A program made the position numbers and the translations under genes. A DNA stretch of 20,618 nt from a virus. Location: IMG/VR virus record IMGVR_UViG_3300042863_002170, positions 1 through 20,618 of that record; one strand, written 5' to 3'. Under the pieces are notes generated by a model. It did no database searches and was not told the DNA's origin. It saw only the letters and a list, made by a program, of their open reading frames with translations. Within the stretch, counting starts at the first letter, position 1, and every line of letters starts with the position of its first letter. Below, piece after piece: positions 6,515 to 14,040 of this stretch.

Positions 6515-8494
6515 ATGACACACAAAATTGCCTGGGTACAACCCAATTTCCAACAAGGTCCCAAAGAACTCAATGCTCACTACTTGCCATATTCAGCAGG
6601 TGTGATATGGAGTTATGCCATTACAGACCCAGAGATCAAACAAAACTTTGAACTCACTGAGTGGGTGTGGCGTAGAGATGAAGTTGAACCTGTTGTACAA
6701 CGATTAGCTCAAAATGATATTGTGGCGTTTAGCACCTATGTATGGAATCACAATTACAATTATGAGCTTGCCCGACGAATCAAAGAGATCAACCCTGATA
6801 TATTAACAGTGTTTGGCGGCCCTGAACCTGCTATCACTGACCCTGATCTGTTTCGCAAAAATCCTTTTATGGATGTGGTTATCACATTTGAAGGTGAAAT
6901 AACCTTTCGTCGATTACTGCAAGCCTACGAAAGTCGTAGCTTTGCACACATTCCCGGACTGCTGCTAAATCAAGATGGCGAGGCCGTAAACACTGGCGAA
7001 GCCAAACGCATTGAAAGTCTTGAAGAAGTTGTGAGTCCGTATCTTGCTGGAGTGTTTGACCAGTTGATTGAAGACAATCCTGGCATCATGTGGCAAGGCA
7101 CACTGGAAACCAGTCGAGGCTGCCCGTTTGCTTGCACATTCTGTGACTGGGGCAGCTTGACCTACAACAAGGTCAAGAAGTTTGAACTGGAGCGTGTGTT
7201 TGAAGAACTGGAATGGATGGCCAAAAGAAACTTTGACTTTATCTCTATCACCGACGCTAACTTTGGCATGTTTGCCGAACGCGACAGCTTGATTGCAGAC
7301 AAGATTATTGAGTGTCAAGAAAAGTACGGATCACCCCGAACATTTTCTGTGGCCTGGGCCAAGAATCAAAAGAAGGAAGTGGTTGATATTGTTAAAAAAC
7401 TTCTGGATGCACGTGGCTTCAATCAAGGACTGACACTGAGTGTGCAAAGTCTGGATCTTGATGTGCTGGAAAATATTCGTCGCAAGAACATGGAAATGAA
7501 CAAGCTGAATGAAGTGTTTGAATTGTGTGAGCAACGCAATATTCCCACATACACAGAACTGATTCTGGGACTGCCAGGCGAAAGTCTTGAGTCTTGGAAA
7601 AAGAACTTCTGGACCTTGTTTGAAATGGGCAACCATACTGGACTCACAGTGTTTCAAGCACAGTTGCTGGAAAATGCTGAAATGAACCTGCTGCAAAAGA
7701 AACTGTTCAAGATCTCCAGTCAGCCTGTGACTGACTACTTCTCGGGCAGCTACAGCAACGAACACGTGGAGGAAAGCATTGACATTATTACTGGCACCAA
7801 AGACATGCCGTTTGACATCATGCTGGATGCACATGTGTTTTCATGGTTCATCAACACATTCCACATCAATGGGGTGAGCACCTTGTTGAGCCGCTTGATG
7901 TTCAAATACAGCAAGGTGCCTTACAGTGATTTCTACGATGAACTGTTTGAATTCATGCAACAAGATGAGTGGCTGCATCGTGAGCAAGAAGAAGTTCGCG
8001 AATACTATCGCAGCTGGATGACCACAGGCAAGATCAATCACCCCAACATTGGTATTGAAATACACGGCTGGAATCTAATCCACAGAACCATACTAAACAT
8101 GCATGTGGAAAAACAATACAACGGAATTTTTGACATGCTGGAAAGGTTCATGGCACGGTACAACCTGCCGGCAGACCTGTTGAACAGCATCATGAGATTC
8201 CAACGTAGGTATCTGGTAGCATATGATGCCATGAACACCTATCCTGAAAATCTTGAGCTAGACTACAACATCTGGGAATATCTCAGCTTTGATCATGACT
8301 TGGTGCATGCACCTACTGTGTATCAACTGGAGTTTCCAGAAGACAAAACCATGAGCTTTCCCAAGTTCCTGGAACTGTTTTATTTTGCACGGCGACGAAA
8401 CTTTGGCAAAGCCATGGTAGAACGAATTGGTCAAGACTCAAATGGAGCACGGCGTGGCGACGGTGCTAGTCGTGCCAAAATCACAGTAGAATGA
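6515..8494 (+). CDS. B12-binding-domain radical SAM enzyme
   Basis: A 659-residue protein. The N-terminal 140 residues look like a cobalamin-binding Rossmann domain (WVQPNF opening; VAFSTYVWN; TVFGGPEPA; VVITFEGE). The radical SAM core follows with Cys203, Cys207 and Cys210 (RGCPFACTFCDWG), the CX3CX2C motif for the 4Fe-4S cluster that cleaves S-adenosylmethionine. A GLPGES segment lies later in the barrel. A long C-terminal extension of about 200 residues has no motif I know. Such enzymes methylate or rearrange unreactive carbons in cofactors, lipids and sugars. The flanking glycosyltransferase and SGNH genes suggest a glycan or small-molecule substrate. The classic B12 DxHxxG motif is not seen, so cobalamin use is uncertain. 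The start is 3 bases after the previous stop. Confidence 0.82.
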   Translation: MTHKIAWVQPNFQQGPKELNAHYLPYSAGVIWSYAITDPEIKQNFELTEWVWRRDEVEPVVQRLAQNDIVAFSTYVWNHNYNYELARRIKEINPDILTVFGGPEPAITDPDLFRKNPFMDVVITFEGEITFRRLLQAYESRSFAHIPGLLLNQDGEAVNTGEAKRIESLEEVVSPYLAGVFDQLIEDNPGIMWQGTLETSRGCPFACTFCDWGSLTYNKVKKFELERVFEELEWMAKRNFDFISITDANFGMFAERDSLIADKIIECQEKYGSPRTFSVAWAKNQKKEVVDIVKKLLDARGFNQGLTLSVQSLDLDVLENIRRKNMEMNKLNEVFELCEQRNIPTYTELILGLPGESLESWKKNFWTLFEMGNHTGLTVFQAQLLENAEMNLLQKKLFKISSQPVTDYFSGSYSNEHVEESIDIITGTKDMPFDIMLDAHVFSWFINTFHINGVSTLLSRLMFKYSKVPYSDFYDELFEFMQQDEWLHREQEEVREYYRSWMTTGKINHPNIGIEIHGWNLIHRTILNMHVEKQYNGIFDMLERFMARYNLPADLLNSIMRFQRRYLVAYDAMNTYPENLELDYNIWEYLSFDHDLVHAPTVYQLEFPEDKTMSFPKFLELFYFARRRNFGKAMVERIGQDSNGARRGDGASRAKITVE

Positions 8495-9150
8495 CCCGAC
8501 TGTTTGCATTTGGTTGTAGTTTTACTAACTATCGCTGGAGCACATGGGCAGACTGTTTGGCACCAGAATTTGATAGTTTTGAGAACTGGGGACAGAGCGG
8601 GGCAGGCAACGAATTCATATTTAACAGCGTAATGGAGGCCGATCAGCGTCAGCAATTTGAGCCGCAAGATACTGTGATAGTGTGCTGGACCACTGCCACC
8701 CGAGAAGACAGATATGTCAATGAACGTTGGCACACACTGGGAAATATGTTTAGTTGCCCGATATATAACAAAGACTACCTTGCCACACACATTGATGAGC
8801 GAGGACTACTAATAAAAACCCTAGCTTATATCAAGGCAGTAAAAACACTGTTGGAAAAACGACAAGTGCAATGGAAGTTTTTATCCATGGATCATTTTGA
8901 TTCTCTAAATATCTATCAAGATGTAGTTGATTGTATTTTGCCTAGTTATCGAACTGTGCTGTTCAAAGACGGATGGCCCAACAGAAACGGTGACCCTCAT
9001 CCCAGTCCTGCAGAGCATTTGGCCTATTTGGATGAAGTGTTGCCGGGCTGGGTGACAACACAATCTACTCGTGTTATAATGCAACAAGAAAGTATCAATC
9101 TAAATAAAGATCCCCGCAAGTCGGGAATGACAAAGGTAACAAGACTATGA
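8491..9150 (+). CDS. SGNH/GDSL-type hydrolase-like protein
   Basis: A 219-residue protein with block I LFAFGCSFT (Ser10 as nucleophile candidate), a glycine/asparagine block NWGQSGAGNE near residues 32-41, and a block V-like DPHPSPAEH near residues 169-177, giving Asp and His of a Ser-Asp-His arrangement. This is the standard order of SGNH esterases and acyl-modifying enzymes. No signal peptide is seen, so it acts in the cytoplasm or is carried by the virion. ATG 8491 overlaps the radical SAM stop (ATGA). Its 3' end contains the promoter for queE, and its stop overlaps the queE start. The substrate is unknown; deacetylation or acylation of a sugar fits the neighbours. Confidence 0.72.
   Translation: MTRLFAFGCSFTNYRWSTWADCLAPEFDSFENWGQSGAGNEFIFNSVMEADQRQQFEPQDTVIVCWTTATREDRYVNERWHTLGNMFSCPIYNKDYLATHIDERGLLIKTLAYIKAVKTLLEKRQVQWKFLSMDHFDSLNIYQDVVDCILPSYRTVLFKDGWPNRNGDPHPSPAEHLAYLDEVLPGWVTTQSTRVIMQQESINLNKDPRKSGMTKVTRL
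9052..9080 (+). promoter_or_regulatory. sigma70-type promoter inside the SGNH gene, driving queE
   Basis: GTGACA (9052-9057), a 17-bp spacer and a perfect TATAAT (9075-9080). The start is predicted near 9087, giving a leader of about 60 bases to queE ATG 9147. The leader holds CTAAATA (9100-9106) and a short CCCG/CGGG hairpin at 9113-9125. Confidence 0.62.
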
Positions 9151-9992
9151 AACTTAAAATTAGCGAACTATTTTATTCTGCACAAGGCGAAGGCCGTTAT
9201 ATTGGTGTACCCAGTGTGTTCTTGAGAACATTTGGATGCAACTTTACCTGTTCAGGATTTGGATGCAAACCTGGCGAAGTCAGCAAAGAGGCTGATGAGG
9301 TTGCAAAAACAGTTGAACTGTACAAAACATTTGAAGAACTTCCGCTGGTGAGCACAGGCTGCGACAGCTATGCCAGCTGGCATCCAGACTTCAAACATCT
9401 AAGCCCCACATTCACTCCTGAGCAATTGGTAGAAAAAATGGCTGCACTGCTACCAAACGGCAACTGGCAACAGCCCAATGGCAATCCGGTCCACTTGGTT
9501 ATCACTGGTGGTGAACCATTGCTGGGTTGGCAACGTGCTTATCCAGAACTACTGGACCTGTTGCACGAACGTGGACTACGGCACATCACATTTGAAACCA
9601 ATGGCACCCAAGATCTCACTAGAGACTTCAGAAACTATCTTGCAAACTGGCACGGTGAAATTACATTTAGTGTAAGTCCCAAGCTATCGGTATCAGGCGA
9701 AACCTGGGCAGATGCTATCAAGCCCAACATTGTGCTTGATTACGAAACTCACGGAGTCACATACTTGAAGTTTGTGGTTGAAAAAGTCACAGACTTTGAC
9801 GAACTAGATCGTGCTGTTGATGAATATCGACTAGCAGGTTTTGCTGGTCCTGTGTTTGTGATGCCAGTAGGCGGTGTAGTTAGTGTGTATGATGGCAACA
9901 GAATTCATGTTGCAGACGAAGCACTCAAACGAGGTTACTGGTATAGTCCACGGCTGCATGTGGACTTGTGGGGAAATGGTTGGGGGAAATAA
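9147..9992 (+). CDS. queE: 7-carboxy-7-deazaguanine synthase (QueE), radical SAM, atypical cluster motif
   Basis: A 281-residue QueE that ring-contracts carboxytetrahydropterin to 7-carboxy-7-deazaguanine. Family marks are SELFYSAQGEGRYIGVPSVF (residues 6-25), LRTFGCNFTC, VITGGEPLL and FETNGTQ. Canonical enzymes have CX3CX2C. Here Cys31 and Cys35 are followed by an insertion, and the GCDSY segment that matches the usual YCDT places the third ligand at Cys72, giving CX3CX36C. Cys40 inside the insertion is an alternative ligand. The insertion makes it longer than the E. coli enzyme (about 220 residues). ATG 9147 overlaps the end of the SGNH gene; a promoter lies 60-90 bases upstream. Confidence 0.92.
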   Translation: MKLKISELFYSAQGEGRYIGVPSVFLRTFGCNFTCSGFGCKPGEVSKEADEVAKTVELYKTFEELPLVSTGCDSYASWHPDFKHLSPTFTPEQLVEKMAALLPNGNWQQPNGNPVHLVITGGEPLLGWQRAYPELLDLLHERGLRHITFETNGTQDLTRDFRNYLANWHGEITFSVSPKLSVSGETWADAIKPNIVLDYETHGVTYLKFVVEKVTDFDELDRAVDEYRLAGFAGPVFVMPVGGVVSVYDGNRIHVADEALKRGYWYSPRLHVDLWGNGWGK

Positions 9993-9993
9993 C

Positions 9994-10425
9994 ATGTTTG
10001 ATTGGTTCAAGAAAAAAACAAAAGCCAATGTTCGGCCGCCGGCTTCGGTGCCATGGGGAGACGAAACTCCTGTGCCCAAAGTCAAAGCAGCCAAGCTCAA
10101 AGAACCTGACAAAACAGCCAAACAGCTGGCCACAGAAAAAGGCGAGCCTTACATTGCTGTGTTGGGCATAGATGTGGATCCCAACAACCTGCACCAAGGT
10201 GCATTTGAATTAGACTGGAATGAGATCTTTGTAAATCGATTGATCAAGGCTGGATACATGCTCAAAAAAGAAGATCCAGATTCTGAAATTGTAGATCGGT
10301 GGTTCCAAAATGTATGCCGACACGTGGTCATGGAAACCTGGGAACAAGAGCAAGCCATTATCAAGGGTGCAGGGCAGTATGTGAATACTCGAGACATTGG
10401 CAACGGACGCAGCGAAGTATCATGA
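9994..10425 (+). CDS. conserved phage protein of unknown function
   Basis: A 143-residue protein. The lysine-rich, low-complexity N-terminus (MFDWFKKKTKANVRPP and an AKLKEPDKTAKQLA stretch) is followed by a compact domain. That domain contains GEPYIAVLGIDVDPNNLHQGAFELDWNE, then IVDRWFQNVCRHVVMETWEQEQA. I recall similar proteins as conserved unknowns in T4-like phages of aquatic bacteria. There is no catalytic motif or membrane segment. ATG 9994 follows a G-rich stretch (9982-9986), one base after the queE stop, so it is likely translated from the queE transcript. Its TGA overlaps the next ATG. Confidence 0.78.
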   Translation: MFDWFKKKTKANVRPPASVPWGDETPVPKVKAAKLKEPDKTAKQLATEKGEPYIAVLGIDVDPNNLHQGAFELDWNEIFVNRLIKAGYMLKKEDPDSEIVDRWFQNVCRHVVMETWEQEQAIIKGAGQYVNTRDIGNGRSEVS

Positions 10426-10898
10426 TTTTCAATCACATCAAACAACTCAAAGCCGACGGCAAAAAGATTGGCATCACCTTCTCCACCTTTGACATGTTGC
10501 ATGCAGGCCATATTGCCATGCTGTCAGAAGCCAAGAATCACTGTGACTATTTGATATGCGGCTTGCAAACTGATCCCACAATTGATAGACCTGAAACTAA
10601 AAACAAACCCATACAAAGCATTGTGGAGCGACAAATACAGTTGGCCGCTTGTCGCTATGTGGACGAAGTTGTGGTGTATCAAACTGAACAAGATCTTGTT
10701 GACCTCTTGCTAATCCTACCATTGGATGTTCGTGTGCTGGGTGTAGAATATCAAGATAAAGAATTTAGTGGTCAGCATGAATGCTATCAACGTGACATTG
10801 AACTTGTGTTCAATGGCAGAGATCACAGCTTCTCCAGTTCAAGTCTTCGCAAACGTGTGGTAGCTGCCGAAACTGAAAAAACACTGCTGGCAAAATGA
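10422..10898 (+). CDS. HxGH nucleotidyltransferase (cytidylyltransferase/adenylyltransferase-like, TagD/RfaE type)
   Basis: A 158-residue protein with the nucleotidyltransferase fold. His27-Ala-Gly-His30 (TFSTFDMLHAGHIAML) binds the NTP phosphates. The second motif SFSSSSLRKRV, near residues 137-147, matches the ISSTxxR motif. Enzymes of this size include glycerol-3-phosphate cytidylyltransferase and the RfaE/HldE C-terminal domain, which activate polyol or heptose phosphates as CDP or ADP derivatives. This would add an activated donor to the glycan genes here. The start is in an ATGA overlap with the previous gene, and the stop overlaps the next ATG. Which nucleotide and which sugar cannot be read by eye. 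Confidence 0.82.
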   Translation: MIFNHIKQLKADGKKIGITFSTFDMLHAGHIAMLSEAKNHCDYLICGLQTDPTIDRPETKNKPIQSIVERQIQLAACRYVDEVVVYQTEQDLVDLLLILPLDVRVLGVEYQDKEFSGQHECYQRDIELVFNGRDHSFSSSSLRKRVVAAETEKTLLAK

Positions 10899-11632
10899 TC
10901 TTGTATGTGAATGGTGATAGCCATGCGGCCGCAGCAGAGTGTGTGAATTCTCATGCCTGGGCTCTTGACGACGGAGTGTTCTGGGGACTAGGGCAACAAC
11001 CGCATCCCGACAATGAACGAGCCAGCTTTGGTTGCGAACTTGCCAACTGGCTATATGCGGTGCTTTACCTAGACGCACAGGCAGGTTGCAGCAACGCTCG
11101 CATCATGCGTACCACGCGAGAGTGGATTGCTGCCAATCCTGATGCTGTTCAAGACTGCTTTATGGTAATACAGTGGACTACCTGGGAGCGACAAGAGTGG
11201 TGGCACAACGGCAAAGATTATCAAGTCAACGCCAGTGGCATCGATCACGTGCCACCAGAACTGCAAGATCGATACCGTCAATTTGTGCTGGATATAGACT
11301 GGCATCAGTGCCGTCAACAAGCACATGACGAAATTTGGACATTTCATAACGAACTCAAGCAGGCTGGAATCCGGCATGTGATGTTCAACGGCAATAACCA
11401 TTTTGAAGATTTGTCTACACATTACGATTGGGGCACAAGTTACATTGACCCTTACAATGCAACAAAAACGTACGATTTTGTACTAAGACAACAAGGGTTT
11501 GCCACAGTTACGCCAGATAGTTGGCATTTTGGGCCTGAAGCTCATTGCTTTTGGGGCGAATATCTGTTACAATACATTAAACACAACCAACTACTAGGCA
11601 CCAATGAAATACCTGCTAATCGACACGTCTAA
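10895..11632 (+). CDS. second SGNH-like hydrolase domain protein
   Basis: A 245-residue protein with an N-terminal LYVNGDSHAAAA (Ser9 in GDSH, block I), a CSNARIMRTT segment matching the later Asn/Gly blocks, and a C-terminal DSWHFGPEAHCFWGEYLL with Asp and His of block V near residues 208-216. It differs strongly in sequence from the other SGNH gene (8491-9150), so it is not a recent duplicate. It is rich in Trp and His. There is no signal peptide. It overlaps both neighbours: ATGA at 10895, and about 29 bases shared with the exonuclease gene. A role in trimming or acylating a glycan is inferred from context only. Confidence 0.7.
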   Translation: MILYVNGDSHAAAAECVNSHAWALDDGVFWGLGQQPHPDNERASFGCELANWLYAVLYLDAQAGCSNARIMRTTREWIAANPDAVQDCFMVIQWTTWERQEWWHNGKDYQVNASGIDHVPPELQDRYRQFVLDIDWHQCRQQAHDEIWTFHNELKQAGIRHVMFNGNNHFEDLSTHYDWGTSYIDPYNATKTYDFVLRQQGFATVTPDSWHFGPEAHCFWGEYLLQYIKHNQLLGTNEIPANRHV

Positions 11633-12647
11633 CATGTTCTTTCGTGCCAGGCATCAAGCACACCGTGCTGCTGACACCTGGACCAAGCTGGGCTTTGCAC
11701 TGCATTTGACTATCATGAGTGCAAACAAAGTGGCACGTGATCTTGGATGCGACCATGTGGTATTTGCCTTGGAAGGACGCAGCTGGCGCAAAGATCACTA
11801 CAAACCCTACAAGGCCAATCGTGCTGAAGCCCGTGGTGCCATGACTGAAACCGAAGCAGAAGAAGACAAACTGTTCTGGGAAACCTATGATGAGCTGACT
11901 AAATATTTGTCTACCCGAACAAACTGTAGCGTGATTCGATGCGCCACAGCAGAAGCAGACGATGTGATCGCAAGATGGATAGCCTTGCATCCACAAGATC
12001 AACACACAATTGTCAGCACAGATTCAGATTTTGTGCAATTGGTGGCCCCCAATGTGCAACTTTACAATGGTGTAAATGATCACTTGTTCAGTGTGGATGG
12101 TGTTCGTGATGGCAAGGGCAAGAGCTTGAGTTTTGAAATCAAAAGCAACAGCAAGATCAAAGTGAACAAGCATGATCCTAAATTTGTGTTGCCCAAAGAC
12201 TATCAAAAGTGGGTGCTGTTTTTGAAATGCATGCGTGGCGATCCTGGAGACAATGTGTTCAGTGCATACCCTGGTGTGCGTATCAAGGGCACCAAAAAGG
12301 CAGTGGGACTCACCGAAGCATTTGAAGATCGAAACAAAAAAGGCTATGCCTGGAACAATCTCATGCTTCAGCGTTGGACCGACCACAATAAAAAAGAACT
12401 GCGTGTGCTGGACGAATATGAACGCAATTGCACCTTGATTGATCTCACTGCACAACCGCAGGAGATCAAGGACGTGGTAGATGCCGCTATTCGCGAACAA
12501 ATAAGCCACAAGGACGTGGGCATGGTTGGTGCGCAGTTCTTGAAATTTTGTGGCAAGTACGAACTGACCAAACTCAGCGATCATGCTGACGCGGTTGGTC
12601 GTTGGATGAATCAGACATACCAAGGAACTCTGAATGATATTAGCTAA
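11604..12647 (+). CDS. 5'-3' exonuclease / flap endonuclease (T4 RNase H-type FEN)
   Basis: A 347-residue FEN/PIN-fold nuclease. It removes RNA primers and 5' flaps during phage DNA replication. Metal-ligand motifs run in family order: LLIDTSNMFFRAR (Asp7), VVFALEGRSWRKDHYKPYKANR (the helical-arch entrance with basic residues), ATAEADDVIARW, IVSTDSDFVQL and MRGDPGDNV (helix-hairpin-helix edge). The length is close to T4 RNase H (305) and T5 exonuclease (291), with a somewhat longer C-terminus. ATG 11604 lies inside the preceding gene. This is the only clear replication gene in the window. Confidence 0.9.
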   Translation: MKYLLIDTSNMFFRARHQAHRAADTWTKLGFALHLTIMSANKVARDLGCDHVVFALEGRSWRKDHYKPYKANRAEARGAMTETEAEEDKLFWETYDELTKYLSTRTNCSVIRCATAEADDVIARWIALHPQDQHTIVSTDSDFVQLVAPNVQLYNGVNDHLFSVDGVRDGKGKSLSFEIKSNSKIKVNKHDPKFVLPKDYQKWVLFLKCMRGDPGDNVFSAYPGVRIKGTKKAVGLTEAFEDRNKKGYAWNNLMLQRWTDHNKKELRVLDEYERNCTLIDLTAQPQEIKDVVDAAIREQISHKDVGMVGAQFLKFCGKYELTKLSDHADAVGRWMNQTYQGTLNDIS

Positions 12648-13068
12648 ACCGGTGATTGCAGATCGCTACTGGATCTTGAAAAAAGACAACCACAAGGTTG
12701 GTGAAATTGAAGTAGACGATGATGGTGTGGTTGTAAAAATACAAAACACTGTGAAACGCTACACCACTATCAAGATGCTGGGCAGAGAGTCAGGCATTGA
12801 GTTTGTGCCAGCGGCAACCAGCACAGTGGTACACGGCAATCAGGCCTATGGCTACGATACTGGCACTCCAGTGTTCAATGTGTTGTGGGATGTCAAACAC
12901 AAACTACCGCTGTTTACCAAAGAAGACAAAAGCAAGTCTTGGTTTGCAGCAGGTTGGTATCGTGTTAAACAACATCGTAACTGGAAAACAGTTCAGAATC
13001 CCAAACTCATTACCTTGCAACGCTACACCTACCAAGGTCCTTTCCATACCAAAGAACAAGCAAAATGA
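12634..13068 (+). CDS. conserved phage protein of unknown function
   Basis: A 144-residue protein starting MILAKPVIADRYWILKKDNHKVGEIEVDDD. The alternation of short hydrophobic strands and turns suggests a mostly beta protein. A similar WIL-x-KD-N-KVG opening occurs in short unknowns of T4-like phages (recollection). It overlaps the exonuclease gene by 14 bases, and its stop overlaps the next ATG (ATGA at 13065-13068). No catalytic motif was found. Confidence 0.78.
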   Translation: MILAKPVIADRYWILKKDNHKVGEIEVDDDGVVVKIQNTVKRYTTIKMLGRESGIEFVPAATSTVVHGNQAYGYDTGTPVFNVLWDVKHKLPLFTKEDKSKSWFAAGWYRVKQHRNWKTVQNPKLITLQRYTYQGPFHTKEQAK

Positions 13069-13433
13069 CCAATCCATTTAGAGATCAAGAAAAGTTCATG
13101 CGAGCATGCGATCAGAAAACTGATGCGTATGCAATTTCTCAGTACAAGATGTATCTGAATCTAATAGACGAAGAGCATGCTGAACTCAAACAAGCAATTG
13201 CGGACGATGACATGACTGAACAGTTGGATGCCTTGATTGATATCCTGGTGGTCACAATTGGTGCTATTCACAGTGCTGGCTTTGACGGTGAAGGCGCATG
13301 GAAAGAAGTCATGAGCACAAACTTTGCCAAGATTGATCGAGAAACCGGCAAGGTGCGCAAGCGTGAAGACGGCAAGGTACTCAAACCAGTGGGCTGGAAG
13401 TCTCCAGAGTTGAGCGGTTTTTTAAAGAAATAA
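13065..13433 (+). CDS. MazG-like / all-alpha NTP pyrophosphohydrolase
   Basis: A 122-residue protein of the all-alpha NTP-PPase superfamily. The metal-binding helix IDEEHAELKQAI (EExxE type) is followed by DALIDILVVTIG, giving the second acidic pair. The C-terminal STNFAKIDRETGKVRKREDGKVLKPVGWKSP is the usual tail of phage members. These enzymes hydrolyse non-canonical or excess nucleoside triphosphates to monophosphates, which would affect nucleotide pools in a phage that makes a modified guanine. ATG 13065 lies in an ATGA overlap. Confidence 0.82.
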   Translation: MTNPFRDQEKFMRACDQKTDAYAISQYKMYLNLIDEEHAELKQAIADDDMTEQLDALIDILVVTIGAIHSAGFDGEGAWKEVMSTNFAKIDRETGKVRKREDGKVLKPVGWKSPELSGFLKK

Positions 13434-13439
13434 TATACC

Positions 13440-13595
13440 ATGCGACTGGTTCATGATGAACGCAACGACTGCTGGGTCTGGGTGGAAGATCACAACGAAG
13501 ATCTAGAACTCAGCCCGCATTTTGACTACGAAGAAGACGCAATTCAGTGGCGTGATCAAATGAGACAAGAACCAAGCCATGTCAAAAACTCGTGA
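13440..13595 (+). CDS. small acidic protein, 51 residues, unknown
   Basis: ATG 13440 to TGA 13593-13595 gives a 51-residue protein starting MRLVHDERNDCWVWVEDHNE and ending KNS. It starts 6 bases after the previous stop and overlaps the next gene by 17 bases, as in the rest of this tightly packed run. It is strongly acidic and rich in Trp and His. No family is recognised. The codon-like composition and position support it, but no independent evidence of translation can be seen. Confidence 0.55.
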   Translation: MRLVHDERNDCWVWVEDHNEDLELSPHFDYEEDAIQWRDQMRQEPSHVKNS

Positions 13596-13808
13596 ACAAA
13601 TTATAACCAGCATGTGCTACACCTGGCGACATGACTACGGACTAGATCGCCAAGAACATGATGGGCTAGGCGGCCTGATCAGCAGCGCAAAGCACTGTGG
13701 CAACAAATGGCACAAATTTTTGATAATAATATTGCACCCAACATGACTATAAAGCAACCCGTACCGTACGCACACGACTCCTCTAGAACAGACTGGATTG
13801 AACCATGA
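13579..13808 (+). pseudogene. frameshifted conserved small phage protein (apparent 1-nt deletion)
   Basis: The frame from ATG 13579 reads MSKTREQIITSMCYTWRHDY and then runs to TGA 13744-13746 with a basic, nonsense-like tail. The -1 frame, open from 13662 to TGA 13806-13808, continues the expected protein: QRKALWQQMAQIFDNNIAPN followed by MTIKQPVPYAHD and a TDWIEP end. Its stop makes an ATGA overlap with the next gene, the usual junction here. The whole span is 230 bases, one short of 77 codons, so a single missing base near 13677-13690 would restore a 76-residue protein. The cause is a real mutation, a programmed shift or a sequencing error. I recall T4-like phages carrying such proteins intact. 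Confidence 0.75.
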
Positions 13809-14020
13809 GCCTGCACATCAATCGTTTTGTTGACAATATCAAAGCACACGAATCACGTGGACAAAAAGACTTTAGCATGAGCATGCGTGATGCCAAAGAT
13901 TTGCACAGTGACATTACCAAACTGTTGATGACTCTGGAGCAGTTGCACAATAAAAGTGCTCCGCAAAAAGACGAAGTGATCACCATAGAACTCACAGGCG
14001 GTGGTTTTAAAAGTGCATAG
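13805..14020 (+). CDS. small helical phage protein, unknown function
   Basis: A 71-residue protein starting MSLHINRFVDNIKAHESRGQ. It is mostly helical with a central SMRDAKDLHSDITKLLMTLEQLH segment and an acidic/hydrophobic end VITIELTGGGFKSA. The start overlaps the stop of the frameshifted upstream gene (ATGA at 13805-13808), which itself argues that the upstream gene is normally read in that frame. No catalytic motif. Confidence 0.72.
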   Translation: MSLHINRFVDNIKAHESRGQKDFSMSMRDAKDLHSDITKLLMTLEQLHNKSAPQKDEVITIELTGGGFKSA

Positions 14021-14040
14021 TTTATGTGATAAATAAATGT

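Noticed and set aside
7331-7834. A 167-codon open frame on the - strand
   Set aside because: It lies opposite the radical SAM gene, has a low-information, His/Phe/Val-rich translation with no domain, and no start signals; all other minus-strand frames look the same.
9087-9146. A preQ1 riboswitch in the queE leader
   Set aside because: There is only a short CCCG/CGGG hairpin; I cannot see the pseudoknot or A-rich tail of preQ1 classes.
12024-12623. A 199-codon open frame on the - strand
   Set aside because: It is fully opposite the FEN-type exonuclease, whose catalytic motifs are all present on the + strand.
13662-13690. Programmed -1 frameshift as first explanation of the broken gene
   Set aside because: No slippery X-XXY-YYZ heptamer and no downstream pseudoknot were found in the overlap; a 1-base deletion is simpler, so the shift is kept only as an alternative.
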